Assembly: GCA_035326105.1 (NCBI GenBank)
Contig: DAOKYO010000001.1
Coordinates: 496,001-560,000, forward strand
Length of the DNA stretch: 64,000 bases
Direction: 5' to 3'
DNA from: Bacilli bacterium
GTDB lineage: Bacteria > Bacillota_I > Bacilli_A > RFN20 > CAG-826
Below are positions 7,815 to 16,293 of the stretch, piece by piece. Numbering within the stretch: the stretch's first letter is position 1; each line of letters starts with the position of its first letter. The translations under genes were made by a program, and so were the position numbers. Under the pieces are notes generated by a model, which searched no databases, was not told the DNA's origin, and saw only the letters and a list, made by a program, of their open reading frames with translations.

Positions 7815-9452
7815 TTACTTGAAAGTGATTATAAAGGTTGAGCCAACGCTTTCCTCACTTTTTAAAGTTATTTTGGCCCCATATAGCATGGCGACATGTT
7901 TTACGATAGCAAGACCGAGTCCCGTGCCCCCCTCTTCTTTGCTTCTTCCTTTATCGACGCGATAGAAGCGCTCAAAAACTCGAGTTTGATGTTCTTTAGC
8001 AATGCCGATTCCGTTGTCTTGAACAATGAGGGTTTTCTTTTCTCCATCGGTGGCAATATAGATATGACCATGAGGGCGGTTGTATTTAACCGCATTTTCA
8101 ATCAAATTATGAACCAACTCCCGCGCGTGCTCTATTTTCATATATACGAATAAGTTTTTAAAGTCAGTGATTACTTTTAAGTCACGATCTTTAATATCTT
8201 TTTCCATTGAGGAAAGCAGATCGGTGATAACGCGATCGAGATCAATTAACTTGGCATCAACAATTTCACTTTGGCTTTCAATCTGGGCCAATTCCAACAT
8301 TTCGGTAATGATGTTTTTCATCCGTAAAGCTTCGCGTAGCGAACGAGAGAGAGCATCTTTTTTTTCTTCTTCCGAAACAAGCATGCCCTCAATAAGCATT
8401 TGCTGGTATCCAATAATTGTAGTTAAAGGTGATTTTAGTTCATGGGAGGCATTGGTGAAAAAAAGTTGTTTCATATTTTCCGCATTGGCTGATTCACTGA
8501 TATCAAGGAGAGTGATAACCGCTCCATCGCGAATAGGAACAATGGTAGCCGCATTACTTTGAATAGGAGTGATAACAGTAAGGTAAATACGCGAATCAAT
8601 CGGCAAGCGCAAAATAGAGGATTGCGCCTTTTTGAGTGCGTCATCGACGGCGCTAATAATCTTATAAGACTCAGATAGAAAACTCAGATGTCGGCCGATC
8701 GCCTCTTCTTCTTTGCAATGAAAAACATGGGCGGCACTCTTATTCATCATTACGACGGTCGCACCGCTGTTTAAAACGATAATGCCCTGACTCATGCTAT
8801 TCAAAATCAATTCGACTTTGTCCTGCTCGGATTGTAAAGCCAATTCTCGATTCGCGGTGGCGATGTTTAAATCCGCAATTGTCAACAGCGGATCATCATT
8901 TCCGGGCATGTTGGCTTTGTGGGCGAGATCATTTATACCCTCGATAATTGGGGATAGAATTTTCTTTTGCTGATAGTCGGCAATTAAAATCAAAAGAATT
9001 CCCAAACCGATATCGCCGATAACGAGAATAATCCAAAGGGACAAGGCGGAGGAATAAAAGAAAGGATTGACACATTTTATATATAGATAGCGATTGTTGC
9101 TGCGGAAAGAGATTTCGAAAGAACGATTAAAATTGGCAATCGTTTCTTTCGTGGTGCCTAAACGCGCAAAATATATTTCTGTTCCGGAAAAATCGGCCGC
9201 AATATTGCCGTCAATGACGGAAAAATCGCCATCCAAAAGTGCGATTTGATATTCTTTACCATAAATATTTAGCAGGTCGCCAAAAGGTGCGATATCCGCC
9301 ATCTGATAGATTTTTTGCGCCGTATCTTTAAAATTATCTTTTTCGCTACGATTGATTGCGGCATTGGTGATGATACTGGCCAATGAGGCAACTAAAAGGC
9401 CGATAAAGGTAAAGAGAAAAAAACTTTTCTTATCAACCTCACGCTTTTTCAT
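7815..9452 (-). CDS. phoR: PhoR-like sensor histidine kinase
   Basis: A 545-residue membrane sensor kinase. Two transmembrane segments (about 9-31 and 137-160) flank a 100-residue extracytoplasmic domain. A PAS-like domain (about 215-320) follows, then the HisKA dimerisation domain with NASHELKSPL (phospho-acceptor His near 337). The HATPase domain shows NLIENAVKYN (about 450), DNGIGI and GGTGLGLAIV. It is the last gene of the pst-pho operon and overlaps the response-regulator stop, so it should sense phosphate status together with PstSCAB and PhoU. The symbol is assigned mainly from context. Confidence 0.9.
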   Translation of the reverse strand: MKKREVDKKSFFLFTFIGLLVASLASIITNAAINRSEKDNFKDTAQKIYQMADIAPFGDLLNIYGKEYQIALLDGDFSVIDGNIAADFSGTEIYFARLGTTKETIANFNRSFEISFRSNNRYLYIKCVNPFFYSSALSLWIILVIGDIGLGILLILIADYQQKKILSPIIEGINDLAHKANMPGNDDPLLTIADLNIATANRELALQSEQDKVELILNSMSQGIIVLNSGATVVMMNKSAAHVFHCKEEEAIGRHLSFLSESYKIISAVDDALKKAQSSILRLPIDSRIYLTVITPIQSNAATIVPIRDGAVITLLDISESANAENMKQLFFTNASHELKSPLTTIIGYQQMLIEGMLVSEEEKKDALSRSLREALRMKNIITEMLELAQIESQSEIVDAKLIDLDRVITDLLSSMEKDIKDRDLKVITDFKNLFVYMKIEHARELVHNLIENAVKYNRPHGHIYIATDGEKKTLIVQDNGIGIAKEHQTRVFERFYRVDKGRSKEEGGTGLGLAIVKHVAMLYGAKITLKSEESVGSTFIITFK

Positions 9453-10120
9453 ATTACTACTTTATATCCAACCCCAAAGACGGTGGCAATGAGTTTTCCC
9501 CCGCGATCGGATAGTTTCTTTCTTAAAGACTGAACATGCATATCGATAGTCCGCGTCTCTAAAGCGGCATCAGACTTCCAAATATCTTTCAGTATCTCCT
9601 TGCGCGAAACGACCTTTCCTTTTGCTTCAACCAAAAGAAGGAGGATGTCAAATTCCTTGTTGGTTAAAATCACCTCTTGATTATTCATTTTTACCAAGCG
9701 ATGGTCGATATCGATACTTAACGGGCCATAGTCAATGGCGCTTACCTGATGCAAACGCCGAAACCGAGCATTTACTCGGCTGACTAATTCCATGATGTCG
9801 AATGGCTTTGAAATATAGTCGTCAGCACCTAAATCAAGGCCTTCAATCTTGTCGCTCAACAGGTTTTTGGCCGTTACCATAATAATAGATATATCGTCAT
9901 AATGGCTATCAGAGCGAATTTGTTTAAGGACTTCAATTCCGCTGATACCGGGAAGCATAATATCGAGTAGCATAAGTTGAGGCACCTGCCTATTCAGTGC
10001 TTGTAGCAAGGACTCGCCAGTTTCGAAATGCTCGACTTGATAGTTTTGTTTTTTTAAGACGATTTCCAATAGATGAGCAATATCTCGGTCATCCTCCAAA
10101 ACATAAATTAAGTTTTCCAT
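9449..10120 (-). CDS. PhoB/PhoP-like response regulator
   Basis: A 223-residue OmpR-family regulator. The receiver domain has the acidic pair EDDRD near the start, the phospho-acceptor Asp in LMLLDIMLPG (about 54), and the conserved Lys in ISKPFD. The winged-helix domain (about 125-223) ends in the recognition region RTIDMHVQSLRKKL. Two adjacent ATGs are possible; the second is chosen because the GGAG site then has a 6-base spacing rather than 3. It lies between phoU and phoR and is the obvious candidate to bind the TTTAC repeats upstream of pstS. Confidence 0.92.
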   Translation of the reverse strand: MENLIYVLEDDRDIAHLLEIVLKKQNYQVEHFETGESLLQALNRQVPQLMLLDIMLPGISGIEVLKQIRSDSHYDDISIIMVTAKNLLSDKIEGLDLGADDYISKPFDIMELVSRVNARFRRLHQVSAIDYGPLSIDIDHRLVKMNNQEVILTNKEFDILLLLVEAKGKVVSRKEILKDIWKSDAALETRTIDMHVQSLRKKLSDRGGKLIATVFGVGYKVVI

Positions 10121-10131
10121 CATCTGCTCCT

Positions 10132-10776
10132 TTAAAATATTTGGGTATCTTTATAGTATCCACTCTTAATGTAGTTTGCCCACTCGGCAATGTTGACCGA
10201 ATGGTCGGCAATTCGCTCTAGATATTTAAGAATAAAAGTGGAATTAATCGCAAAAGCGGGTTCTAATTCTTGACTTTGAAGCTTCGCAATTATTTCTTTT
10301 TGGGCATCTTCATATAGTTTATCAACTTCATCATCGCGAGCAATTACTTCCCGCGCCAAGTCGCTATCTTCTTTTATAAAACTGCTTACCGAATCATCGA
10401 CCATGGCGATGGCAATTTCAGCAATATGGTTTATTAACTCCATTTTACCATGACCTAACCCCCTTAACTTTTGATTATACTCCATAATATCTTCCGCATG
10501 GTCACCAATCCGTTCAAGGTCGCTCGACATTTTCAAAATGCCAGTGACGATTTTTAAATCGTTGGCATATAGTTTTTCTCGCACCATAATATCGAGACAC
10601 TTCTCTTCAATCAGGCGTTCATAATGGTCAACCAAATCATCGTTGACAACATATTTTTCATCCTCATCCTCCGGATGTGTGAAAATGTCGATGGCGCGGT
10701 GAATGTTGCTTTCAACAAGTGATGCCATCTGATACAGTAACTGATTCAACTCTTTTAATTCTTCATCAATGTGCAT
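10132..10776 (-). CDS. phoU: Phosphate transport regulator PhoU
   Basis: A 214-residue all-helical protein made of two PhoU repeats. It shows the metal-site-like patterns SSDLERIGDHAEDI (about 76-89) and LKYLERIADHSVNIAEW near the C-terminus. It couples phosphate uptake by PstSCAB to PhoR signalling. The ATG at 10776 is preferred over the upstream ATG at 10797, because an AAGGAG site sits 7 bases before it; the upstream choice would overlap pstB with no ribosome site. Confidence 0.94.
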   Translation of the reverse strand: MHIDEELKELNQLLYQMASLVESNIHRAIDIFTHPEDEDEKYVVNDDLVDHYERLIEEKCLDIMVREKLYANDLKIVTGILKMSSDLERIGDHAEDIMEYNQKLRGLGHGKMELINHIAEIAIAMVDDSVSSFIKEDSDLAREVIARDDEVDKLYEDAQKEIIAKLQSQELEPAFAINSTFILKYLERIADHSVNIAEWANYIKSGYYKDTQIF

Positions 10777-10793
10777 ATCATTTCTCCTTGATA

Positions 10794-11561
10794 TCATCCA
10801 AATCGTCCGGTTATATAGGCTTCCGTTTTCGGATTTTTCGGACTCTTAAATAAAACTTCTGTTCGATCATACTCGATGACTTCACCCAAAAGGAAAAAGG
10901 CCGTGTAATCGCTGATGCGCGAAGCCTGACCCATATTATGCGTGACAATTACGATGGTGTATTCCTTTTTTAATTCGCCGATGAGATCCTCAATTTTTTG
11001 CGTGGCAATCGGATCGAGCGCACTGGTTGGCTCGTCCATAAGTATGACCTCCGGTTCCATGGCGATAGCCCTAGCGATGCAAAGGCGCTGTTTTTGTCCC
11101 CCGGATAAAGACAGGGCACTTTCATTTAAACGCTCTTTAACCTCATCATACAGGGCGGCTTTCTTTAACGCGTCGGTGACAATTTTGTTCAGTTCAATGC
11201 GATTCTTTATTCCTTGGCAGCGAGGGCCGTAAGCCACGTTGTCAAAAATTGACATTGGAAATGGGTTCGGAACTTGAAAGACCATGCCGACTTTGGTTCT
11301 TAGACTCAGCGGTAAAATACTGTTTATTTCCGCTCCGTTATAAGTGATGCTTCCCTCGACTTTTGAGTTGGAAATAAGGTCATTCATTCGATTGAGGCAG
11401 CGTAAAAAAGTGGATTTTCCGCAACCGCTGGGGCCGATAAAAGCCACGACTTGATGCCGATAAATATCCATATCGGCACTTTTAATCACATTTTTGCTGC
11501 CGTAGGAAACACTTAAGTTTCTAATTTGGAAAACGACATCGGAAGGTAGATTGGAAATCAT
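10794..11561 (-). CDS. pstB: Phosphate ABC transporter ATPase PstB
   Basis: A 255-residue ATPase of the high-affinity phosphate importer. Walker A is GPSGCGKS (about 33-40). GMVFQVPNPFPMSIFDNVAYGPR is the PstB-specific Q-loop region. The signature is LSGGQKQRLCIARA, Walker B is VILMDEPTSALDPIA and the switch His is in VTHNM. The length matches the family. It overlaps pstA by 4 bases. Confidence 0.97.
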   Translation of the reverse strand: MISNLPSDVVFQIRNLSVSYGSKNVIKSADMDIYRHQVVAFIGPSGCGKSTFLRCLNRMNDLISNSKVEGSITYNGAEINSILPLSLRTKVGMVFQVPNPFPMSIFDNVAYGPRCQGIKNRIELNKIVTDALKKAALYDEVKERLNESALSLSGGQKQRLCIARAIAMEPEVILMDEPTSALDPIATQKIEDLIGELKKEYTIVIVTHNMGQASRISDYTAFFLLGEVIEYDRTEVLFKSPKNPKTEAYITGRFG

Positions 11562-12778
11562 AGGACTTTCTCCTTAACGATAAGTTTTTTGGATATTAAT
11601 TTTATTGTGATGGAAAGAATTAATACCACGGCCAATATAATAATAGAGATGGCGCTGGCCACTTCGACATTTGGGGTTTCCCCTTTTAATACGGTCCAAA
11701 TATGGACAGCTAAGGTCGCGGAGCGTCCGTTTAAAGCAATGTTGTCTTTAATGGAAGCGCCGATTGCATATATTAAAGCGGCACTTTCGCCGATAATTCT
11801 TCCGATGGAAAGCAGTGTGGCGGTCAGTATTCCCGGGATGGCATTGGGAATTACGATTTTAAAAATAGTCTGCGTTTTAGATGCTCCTAGAGCCAGCGAT
11901 CCCAGGCGATAGTCGTCGGGGATGGTCTTTAAACTTTCTTCGGTTGATTTAATGATAACGGGAAGCAAAATAATTGTCATTGTTAAGGCTCCGCTCATAA
12001 TGGAACCGCCGTCGGAGTTAATAATTTTATTCATCAAAGGGATAAATATTACAGCCCCGGCCAGCCCAAAAATAATTGAAGGAATTCCCGAACTCATTTC
12101 GATCATCGTGCTCATAATGCGATTAGCCCGACTTCTTGGAGCATATTCATATAAGTAAATTGCCGCAGCAATACCTAGAGGTAAAGCAAATAACAGACTG
12201 AATATAATCAGATAAAAAGTTGATATCAGCGATCCACGGATTCCCTCCCCGGGAATTTTATAAACTAAATCGGTGATTATAATTCCCGTATCGAAAGTCG
12301 AAGCCATCGTTTCAGCACCATCTTTGCCTAAAACAATCAGAAGGTTGCCGTCAATATCTTCCATCATTAATTTAGTGATATACTCATCCGCGGACAGACG
12401 AACATATTCGCTGGAATTCATTTCATTTAGATTGTTTAAGGGCGAGTTTTCATCTACGTATTCGATATAAACAACGCTTTCTTTACTTCGTGTCCTGCCA
12501 TCCTTTAAAGCAACTCCCCATTTTGAAGAGAAAAAAGTGCCTTCAATTTGAGGATTGATATAGTTACCTAGGTTTGGAGAATCAACTAAATAAGCATTGG
12601 TGACCTGTTCCGCGTAATTGCCAGTTATAAAATCCCAAGATAAAGTGGAAGTACCACGGGCAAAAACAAAAGCGATAATTGAAACTAAAATAATTAAGCC
12701 AAAAGAAGCGAAAATGTAGGTTATGGCATTTAAAAAGCCGTCTTTACGCTTTCGCTTTTTAAAATTTTGTTGAATCAT
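11558..12778 (-). CDS. pstA: Phosphate ABC transporter permease PstA with large extracytoplasmic insert
   Basis: The C-terminal 230 residues are an ordinary PstA permease with several membrane helices and the EAA-like loop GSLALGASKTQTIFKIVIPNAIPGI. The protein has 406 residues, about 110-120 more than usual. The excess lies between the first helix (about 17-40) and the second (about 190), in a hydrophilic segment that must face outward. That segment contains WGVALKDG, VVYIEYVDENSPLNNL and GNLLIVLGKDG, which resembles a PDZ fold in its GVxL start and the xxxSPL turn; this is inference. It overlaps pstC and pstB by 4 bases each. Confidence 0.93.
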   Translation of the reverse strand: MIQQNFKKRKRKDGFLNAITYIFASFGLIILVSIIAFVFARGTSTLSWDFITGNYAEQVTNAYLVDSPNLGNYINPQIEGTFFSSKWGVALKDGRTRSKESVVYIEYVDENSPLNNLNEMNSSEYVRLSADEYITKLMMEDIDGNLLIVLGKDGAETMASTFDTGIIITDLVYKIPGEGIRGSLISTFYLIIFSLLFALPLGIAAAIYLYEYAPRSRANRIMSTMIEMSSGIPSIIFGLAGAVIFIPLMNKIINSDGGSIMSGALTMTIILLPVIIKSTEESLKTIPDDYRLGSLALGASKTQTIFKIVIPNAIPGILTATLLSIGRIIGESAALIYAIGASIKDNIALNGRSATLAVHIWTVLKGETPNVEVASAISIIILAVVLILSITIKLISKKLIVKEKVL

Positions 12779-13731
12779 TGTGCATTATCCCCGAGTTTTT
12801 TCTTTAAATAGTTAAGAAGCAAGTTACTAAACAGAATCAAGGCGATAAGAATTATTCCTACGGAGAAGCGAATATCGTAATCGACGCCGACGGTTTCATT
12901 AAACCCTAACAGCATGGTGGAAGTTAACGTTCGCGAGCGATCAAATAATCCGAAGGTAGGACCGCTGCCGGCATTACCGATTACCATGGATACGGCAGTA
13001 GCTTCGCCAAGAGCCCGGCCGGTTCCTAAAACAATCCCTGCAAAAATACCTGAACGCGCGGCTTTAAGGACAACTTTAAAATTTGTTTGTGTCAGCGAAG
13101 CCCCCAAGGCCAATGAGCCGGCAATCAGTGTGGGATTAACCGCTTTAATTGCCGTAATCGAGAACATGGTAATCGTCGGCATAATCATCATTGACAGGAC
13201 AATTACGGTTGTCAAAATGGATAGTCCTCCGGCTGTCTGTTGACCAAAAACCATCGCCAAGTCGCGGACCATAGGAGCGATAAATCCCATACCAAATAGT
13301 CCAAATATCACCGAGGGAATGCTCGCTAAAAGTTCAACCACGTAGTTAACGGCGTTCCCTAACTTTGGACGGGCGATTCGCGTGATGAAAAGCGCAGTCA
13401 AGACACTGATGGGGACGGCAATGATAAGAGACAGCAATACGATGTAAAGCGTATCGATAACCGCAAATCCAATACCATAACTGATGGGGGGCGTAAACCA
13501 AGTTAGGCCAAAAATAAAATCAGCCAAAGAGACACGATAATTAGTTCCTCCAATAGTGTAGGTGGTTAAAAATGGGGTTATCCCCTTATAAAAAATAAAA
13601 ATGACTATCACCACAATTATTGAAGAAGCGAGAAGAGCAAAAATGAGAAAAAGCCAGCGGGATATTTTATCACCCCAGGCTTTCAGTTTCATATTTCGAC
13701 TTAAAAGGGCTTGATTGGAGACTCGATTCAT
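12775..13731 (-). CDS. pstC: Phosphate ABC transporter permease PstC
   Basis: A 318-residue permease with six predicted membrane helices. It carries the PstC pattern ELLASIPSVIFGLFGMGFIAP (about 133-153) and the EAA loop AGSLALGASLTQTNFKVVLKAA. It forms the channel with PstA. It begins 17 bases after pstS. The length is normal, so the unusual features of this operon are confined to PstS and PstA. Confidence 0.95.
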   Translation of the reverse strand: MNRVSNQALLSRNMKLKAWGDKISRWLFLIFALLASSIIVVIVIFIFYKGITPFLTTYTIGGTNYRVSLADFIFGLTWFTPPISYGIGFAVIDTLYIVLLSLIIAVPISVLTALFITRIARPKLGNAVNYVVELLASIPSVIFGLFGMGFIAPMVRDLAMVFGQQTAGGLSILTTVIVLSMMIMPTITMFSITAIKAVNPTLIAGSLALGASLTQTNFKVVLKAARSGIFAGIVLGTGRALGEATAVSMVIGNAGSGPTFGLFDRSRTLTSTMLLGFNETVGVDYDIRFSVGIILIALILFSNLLLNYLKKKLGDNAQ

Positions 13732-13748
13732 TGATTAGACCTTATGCA

Positions 13749-14681
13749 TCAAGCAACCAATTGATTCCAGGTGGTGTAAGTTCCATCGTAGATTTTATGT
13801 ACCGTCAGGGCATCAATATCGGTAATTAATCCGTTGGCTTTGTTGACGACATTAACGATAGCATCAGTGCAAACTTTACCGATAGTTCCCTCACTCGCGG
13901 GCTCATTCTCTTCAAATTCCCGTGAGGCAAAACCGATGTCTAAATAATTGGCCCCATCCTTTTCGCTGCCTTGAGTCCGCTTATAGGCGTCTCCGCTACC
14001 GGTATGATTATGTTCGGCGATAAAGTTGCCGGCTTTTTTGGAAAATTCAGCAGTCAGGGCTTTGGCGACTTTTTCCGCCGAGGTAGATCCGCCCACATGA
14101 ATGGTAATGCTGCTGTTATCTTTATTTAGAACAGGAAAACTGCTTTTTATATCATCCCACTTGGGATCGGTCGATTTGATATCGACGATGCCATCTTGTG
14201 ACTTAATTGTCGCCTTACCTTCTTGCGTGCTCATATAGGCAACAAGAGCGGATACTAATTCGGCTTTATCTTCACTATCAAAGTTGGTGCGGACAATGTA
14301 GTTGAAGTTTCGGCTTAAGTTGTAAGTTCCGTTGATGACATTGGCTTCATTGGGAACAACTCCCGCATACTTTAGACCAATTAATCCAGAATCTTCTAAC
14401 GACGATAAGGAAATATACCCATATCCATATTTGTCATTGCTGATTGAACTGATCATTGAACCGTTTCCATCGACCTCGACATAATCGTTAACAAGAACGG
14501 TGTTGTCTTTAATCGCTTCCTTAAAATTGATTTTGGTGAAGAAACCGTCGCGGGTTCCGCTGGTAACATCACGAGTATAAACAGTAATCTTGGCCGATTG
14601 ATCAAATCCTTGATTACAACTGGCTAGGGTAATCGCTCCTAGGCAGAGGGGGATAAATCCCAAAAGTTTTGTTTTCTTCAT
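13749..14681 (-). CDS. pstS: Phosphate-binding lipoprotein PstS, circularly permuted
   Basis: A 310-residue lipoprotein with lipobox LASC. The ATG at 14681 has a GAGG site 5 bases upstream and is preferred to the one at 14696. The mature sequence opens with ITVYTRDVTSGTRDGFF, GYGYISLSSL and NGTYNLSRNFNYIV, ending in MSTQEGKATI; these blocks normally form the second half of PstS. Only then comes ITIHVGGSTSAEKVAKAL, TGSGDAYK, DIGFASREF and IYDGTYTTWNQLVA, the normal first half, and the protein stops there. Both phosphate-contacting Ser/Gly/Thr segments are kept, so binding is probably intact. It is the first gene of the pst operon. Confidence 0.92.
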   Translation of the reverse strand: MKKTKLLGFIPLCLGAITLASCNQGFDQSAKITVYTRDVTSGTRDGFFTKINFKEAIKDNTVLVNDYVEVDGNGSMISSISNDKYGYGYISLSSLEDSGLIGLKYAGVVPNEANVINGTYNLSRNFNYIVRTNFDSEDKAELVSALVAYMSTQEGKATIKSQDGIVDIKSTDPKWDDIKSSFPVLNKDNSSITIHVGGSTSAEKVAKALTAEFSKKAGNFIAEHNHTGSGDAYKRTQGSEKDGANYLDIGFASREFEENEPASEGTIGKVCTDAIVNVVNKANGLITDIDALTVHKIYDGTYTTWNQLVA

Positions 14682-14725
14682 TCTTTCCTCTTTCATTTTT
14701 CCTTTTTTCTTTGTTTTACGAGTCG

Positions 14726-14799
14726 ATTATAAGAGAAAATAAAGTGGCGAATAAACCAAAGGCCCGTAAATAAATGTAAAGAAAAGGTAAAAGCGAAAA
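14726..14799 (-). promoter_or_regulatory. pst promoter with Pho-box-like TTTAC repeats
   Basis: On the minus strand a TATAAT -10 box occupies 14726-14731. Upstream, TTTAC occurs three times (plus-strand GTAAA at 14766-14770, 14776-14780 and 14787-14791), spaced 10 and 11 bases. A further TTTTC lies at about 14795-14799. Direct repeats of this kind on one face of the helix match the PhoP box pattern of Bacillus. The -35 region is weak, as expected for an activated promoter. Confidence 0.6.
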
Positions 14800-14863
14800 C
14801 CATTACTCATTTCATTAGCAAGTTATATCATTTTCCACTAATATTAATACGGGAGAGGAAATT

Positions 14864-15280
14864 ATGACGAATAAGGAAGTAGTGCGCAGCTTCTATGAAG
14901 CAGCTTATAATCAGAAAAACTACGAGGCAGCTCTCGGATTTTTAACACCTACTTACTTCAATCATTCCCCGGCAATTGCCTCCTCGAGTGAAGATGCAAT
15001 CGACACGATAAAGCAAGTTCACCTAGCTTTTAGTAATCTTCGCGTCGAAGTTTTGGGATTGATTGAAGAAGATGATTTAATCGCCGGTCAATTTCTTTTC
15101 ACCGGAATCCAAAGGAAAGAGTACTTGGGAGTTCCCGCCACTAATGCGGAAATCAGCTGGGAAGCGGTCGAAATTTTCCGTATGAATGCCGGAGGCAAAA
15201 TAATTGAATCGTGGGGATATTGGCCCGACAGTCAAATTCAAAAAAGCCTCTTAGCCAACGTCAAGCACCAGAGAGGTTAG
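14864..15280 (+). CDS. SnoaL-like ester cyclase family protein
   Basis: A 138-residue NTF2-fold protein of the SnoaL/ester cyclase family. Family patterns seen are an N-terminal VVRSFYEAAYNQKNYEAA helix, YFNHSPA with its His, and a C-terminal IFRMNAGGKIIESWGYWPD strand pair. Family members include polyketide cyclases and many uncharacterised hydrolase or isomerase-like proteins, so the reaction is unknown. A GGGAGAGGA site precedes the ATG. It is divergent from pstS and runs into the SemiSWEET gene with almost no gap. Confidence 0.85.
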   Translation: MTNKEVVRSFYEAAYNQKNYEAALGFLTPTYFNHSPAIASSSEDAIDTIKQVHLAFSNLRVEVLGLIEEDDLIAGQFLFTGIQRKEYLGVPATNAEISWEAVEIFRMNAGGKIIESWGYWPDSQIQKSLLANVKHQRG

Positions 15281-15282
15281 AT

Positions 15283-15567
15283 ATGGATTTTACTTTTTTG
15301 TCGTATATAGCGGCCTTTTTAACTACCAGTTCAACGCTGCCGCAGATTTTTAAAATTTTAAAGACCAAAGGAACGGGTGATCTATCCATGAACACCTATA
15401 TCGCCATGGTTGTGGGAATCGGATGTTGGGCAGGTTATGGCTTCTATAAAATGGATTTTGCCCTGATTATTGCCAATGTTATTACTTTTGTTTTCAATGC
15501 GATTATCTTAGGCTTTATTATTCGGGATCGAATTAAAAGAAGACAGGAGGCTAGAGTTAGAGAATGA
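15283..15567 (+). CDS. SemiSWEET-type sugar transporter (PQ-loop)
   Basis: A 94-residue protein with three transmembrane helices and the PQ motif in TLPQIFKILKTKGTGDLS (residues 18-35). Half-size SWEET proteins with three helices act as dimers that carry sugars by facilitated diffusion. The ATG at 15283 follows an AGAGAGG site and starts 2 bases after the previous stop. The sugar is unknown. Confidence 0.9.
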   Translation: MDFTFLSYIAAFLTTSSTLPQIFKILKTKGTGDLSMNTYIAMVVGIGCWAGYGFYKMDFALIIANVITFVFNAIILGFIIRDRIKRRQEARVRE

Positions 15568-16073
15568 AATCAATTAAGTCTCAGGACATTTTGTTTAGAC
15601 CAATCAAGGCCATCGGACGGGATTATTTTTTGATTAATACAGAGGCAAACGGACAAAGAAATGCCATGACAGCCGCCTGGGGGCAAATAGGGCTTTTATG
15701 GAATAAGCCGATTTTCACCATTTATGTTCGGCCCTCCCGTTATACCAAAAAACTTCTTGATCAAAGCGAATACTTTGTCATCTCCTTTCTTCCCTTTGGA
15801 CATTCGGCCTATGAATATTTAGGAACCATCAGTGGATATGAGGAAGAAAGAAAAGTTGAAAAGTCACGACTTAAGGTTTTACCCTTGGAGCATGGTTTTA
15901 CTTTTGAGGAGGCGTACCTTACTCTCGTCTGTAAAAAAATATATGTTTCAGCGGTTAAAAAAGAAAATTTTTTAGAAAGCAAGATTCCTTCAACCAACTA
16001 TCCGAAAGACGATTTTTCGCTTCAATATATCGGGGAGATTGTTTCGGCTTACAGCAATGAAGATAATCAGTAG
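15564..16073 (+). CDS. Flavin reductase-like FMN-binding protein
   Basis: A 169-residue split-barrel flavoprotein of the flavin reductase-like family. Recognisable segments are NAMTAAWGQIGLLWNKP (about 32-48), which would contact FMN, and YVRPSRYTKKLLDQSEYFVISFLP (about 53-76). It overlaps the SemiSWEET stop by 4 bases and closes a three-gene operon with a terminator downstream. Such proteins may reduce free flavin or act as redox carriers in anaerobes. The partner is unknown. Confidence 0.87.
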   Translation: MKSIKSQDILFRPIKAIGRDYFLINTEANGQRNAMTAAWGQIGLLWNKPIFTIYVRPSRYTKKLLDQSEYFVISFLPFGHSAYEYLGTISGYEEERKVEKSRLKVLPLEHGFTFEEAYLTLVCKKIYVSAVKKENFLESKIPSTNYPKDDFSLQYIGEIVSAYSNEDNQ

Positions 16074-16100
16074 TTTATTATGAAGGAGTAGGCGATAATT

Positions 16101-16126
16101 AAACCGCTTAAAAAGCGGTTTTTCTT
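16101..16126 (+). terminator. Intrinsic terminator
   Basis: A 9-bp stem AAACCGCTT/AAGCGGTTT (16101-16109 with 16113-16121) with a 3-base loop is followed by TTTCTTT. Confidence 0.85.
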
Positions 16127-16159
16127 TGCCCCATTGAAAGAAGAATTAATTATTTGAAG

Positions 16160-16192
16160 GCTTGCTGCCAGATTAACTCTAATCAAGCAAGC
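16160..16192. other. Two-tier inverted repeat upstream of feo
   Basis: An outer 7-bp stem GCTTGCT/AGCAAGC (16160-16166 with 16186-16192) encloses an inner 5-bp stem GATTA/TAATC (16171-16175 with 16180-16184). A moderately T-rich stretch follows. It could be a second terminator or a protein-binding site; the sequence does not decide. Confidence 0.4.
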
Positions 16193-16211
16193 GCTTTATT
16201 TTGTTTACTGA

Positions 16212-16261
16212 TTGATAATTATGTTTAATAAAGTAGAATATATAAGGTTAGCAAACCCTAA
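16212..16261 (+). promoter_or_regulatory. feo promoter with DtxR/IdeR-like operator
   Basis: TTGATA (16212-16217) and TAGAAT (16234-16239), spaced 16 bases, form the likely promoter. The 19 bases at 16243-16261, over the expected start of transcription, match the DtxR/IdeR consensus at 15 of 19 positions, with the left half AGGTTAGC exact. This fits iron-dependent repression of ferrous-iron uptake. Confidence 0.6.
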
Positions 16262-16293
16262 CTCATATTTTTTGATAGAAACCGGAGACCATT

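Noticed and set aside
7625..8562. Plus-strand open frames within the kinase end and the phoR gene
   Set aside because: They lie in other frames of well-supported genes, have no ribosome sites, and encode low-complexity Ser/Arg/Ile-rich sequence typical of shadows.
16212..16226. Fur box upstream of feoA
   Set aside because: TGATAAT matches one half-site, but the other half matches poorly. The DtxR-like box just downstream is a much better fit.
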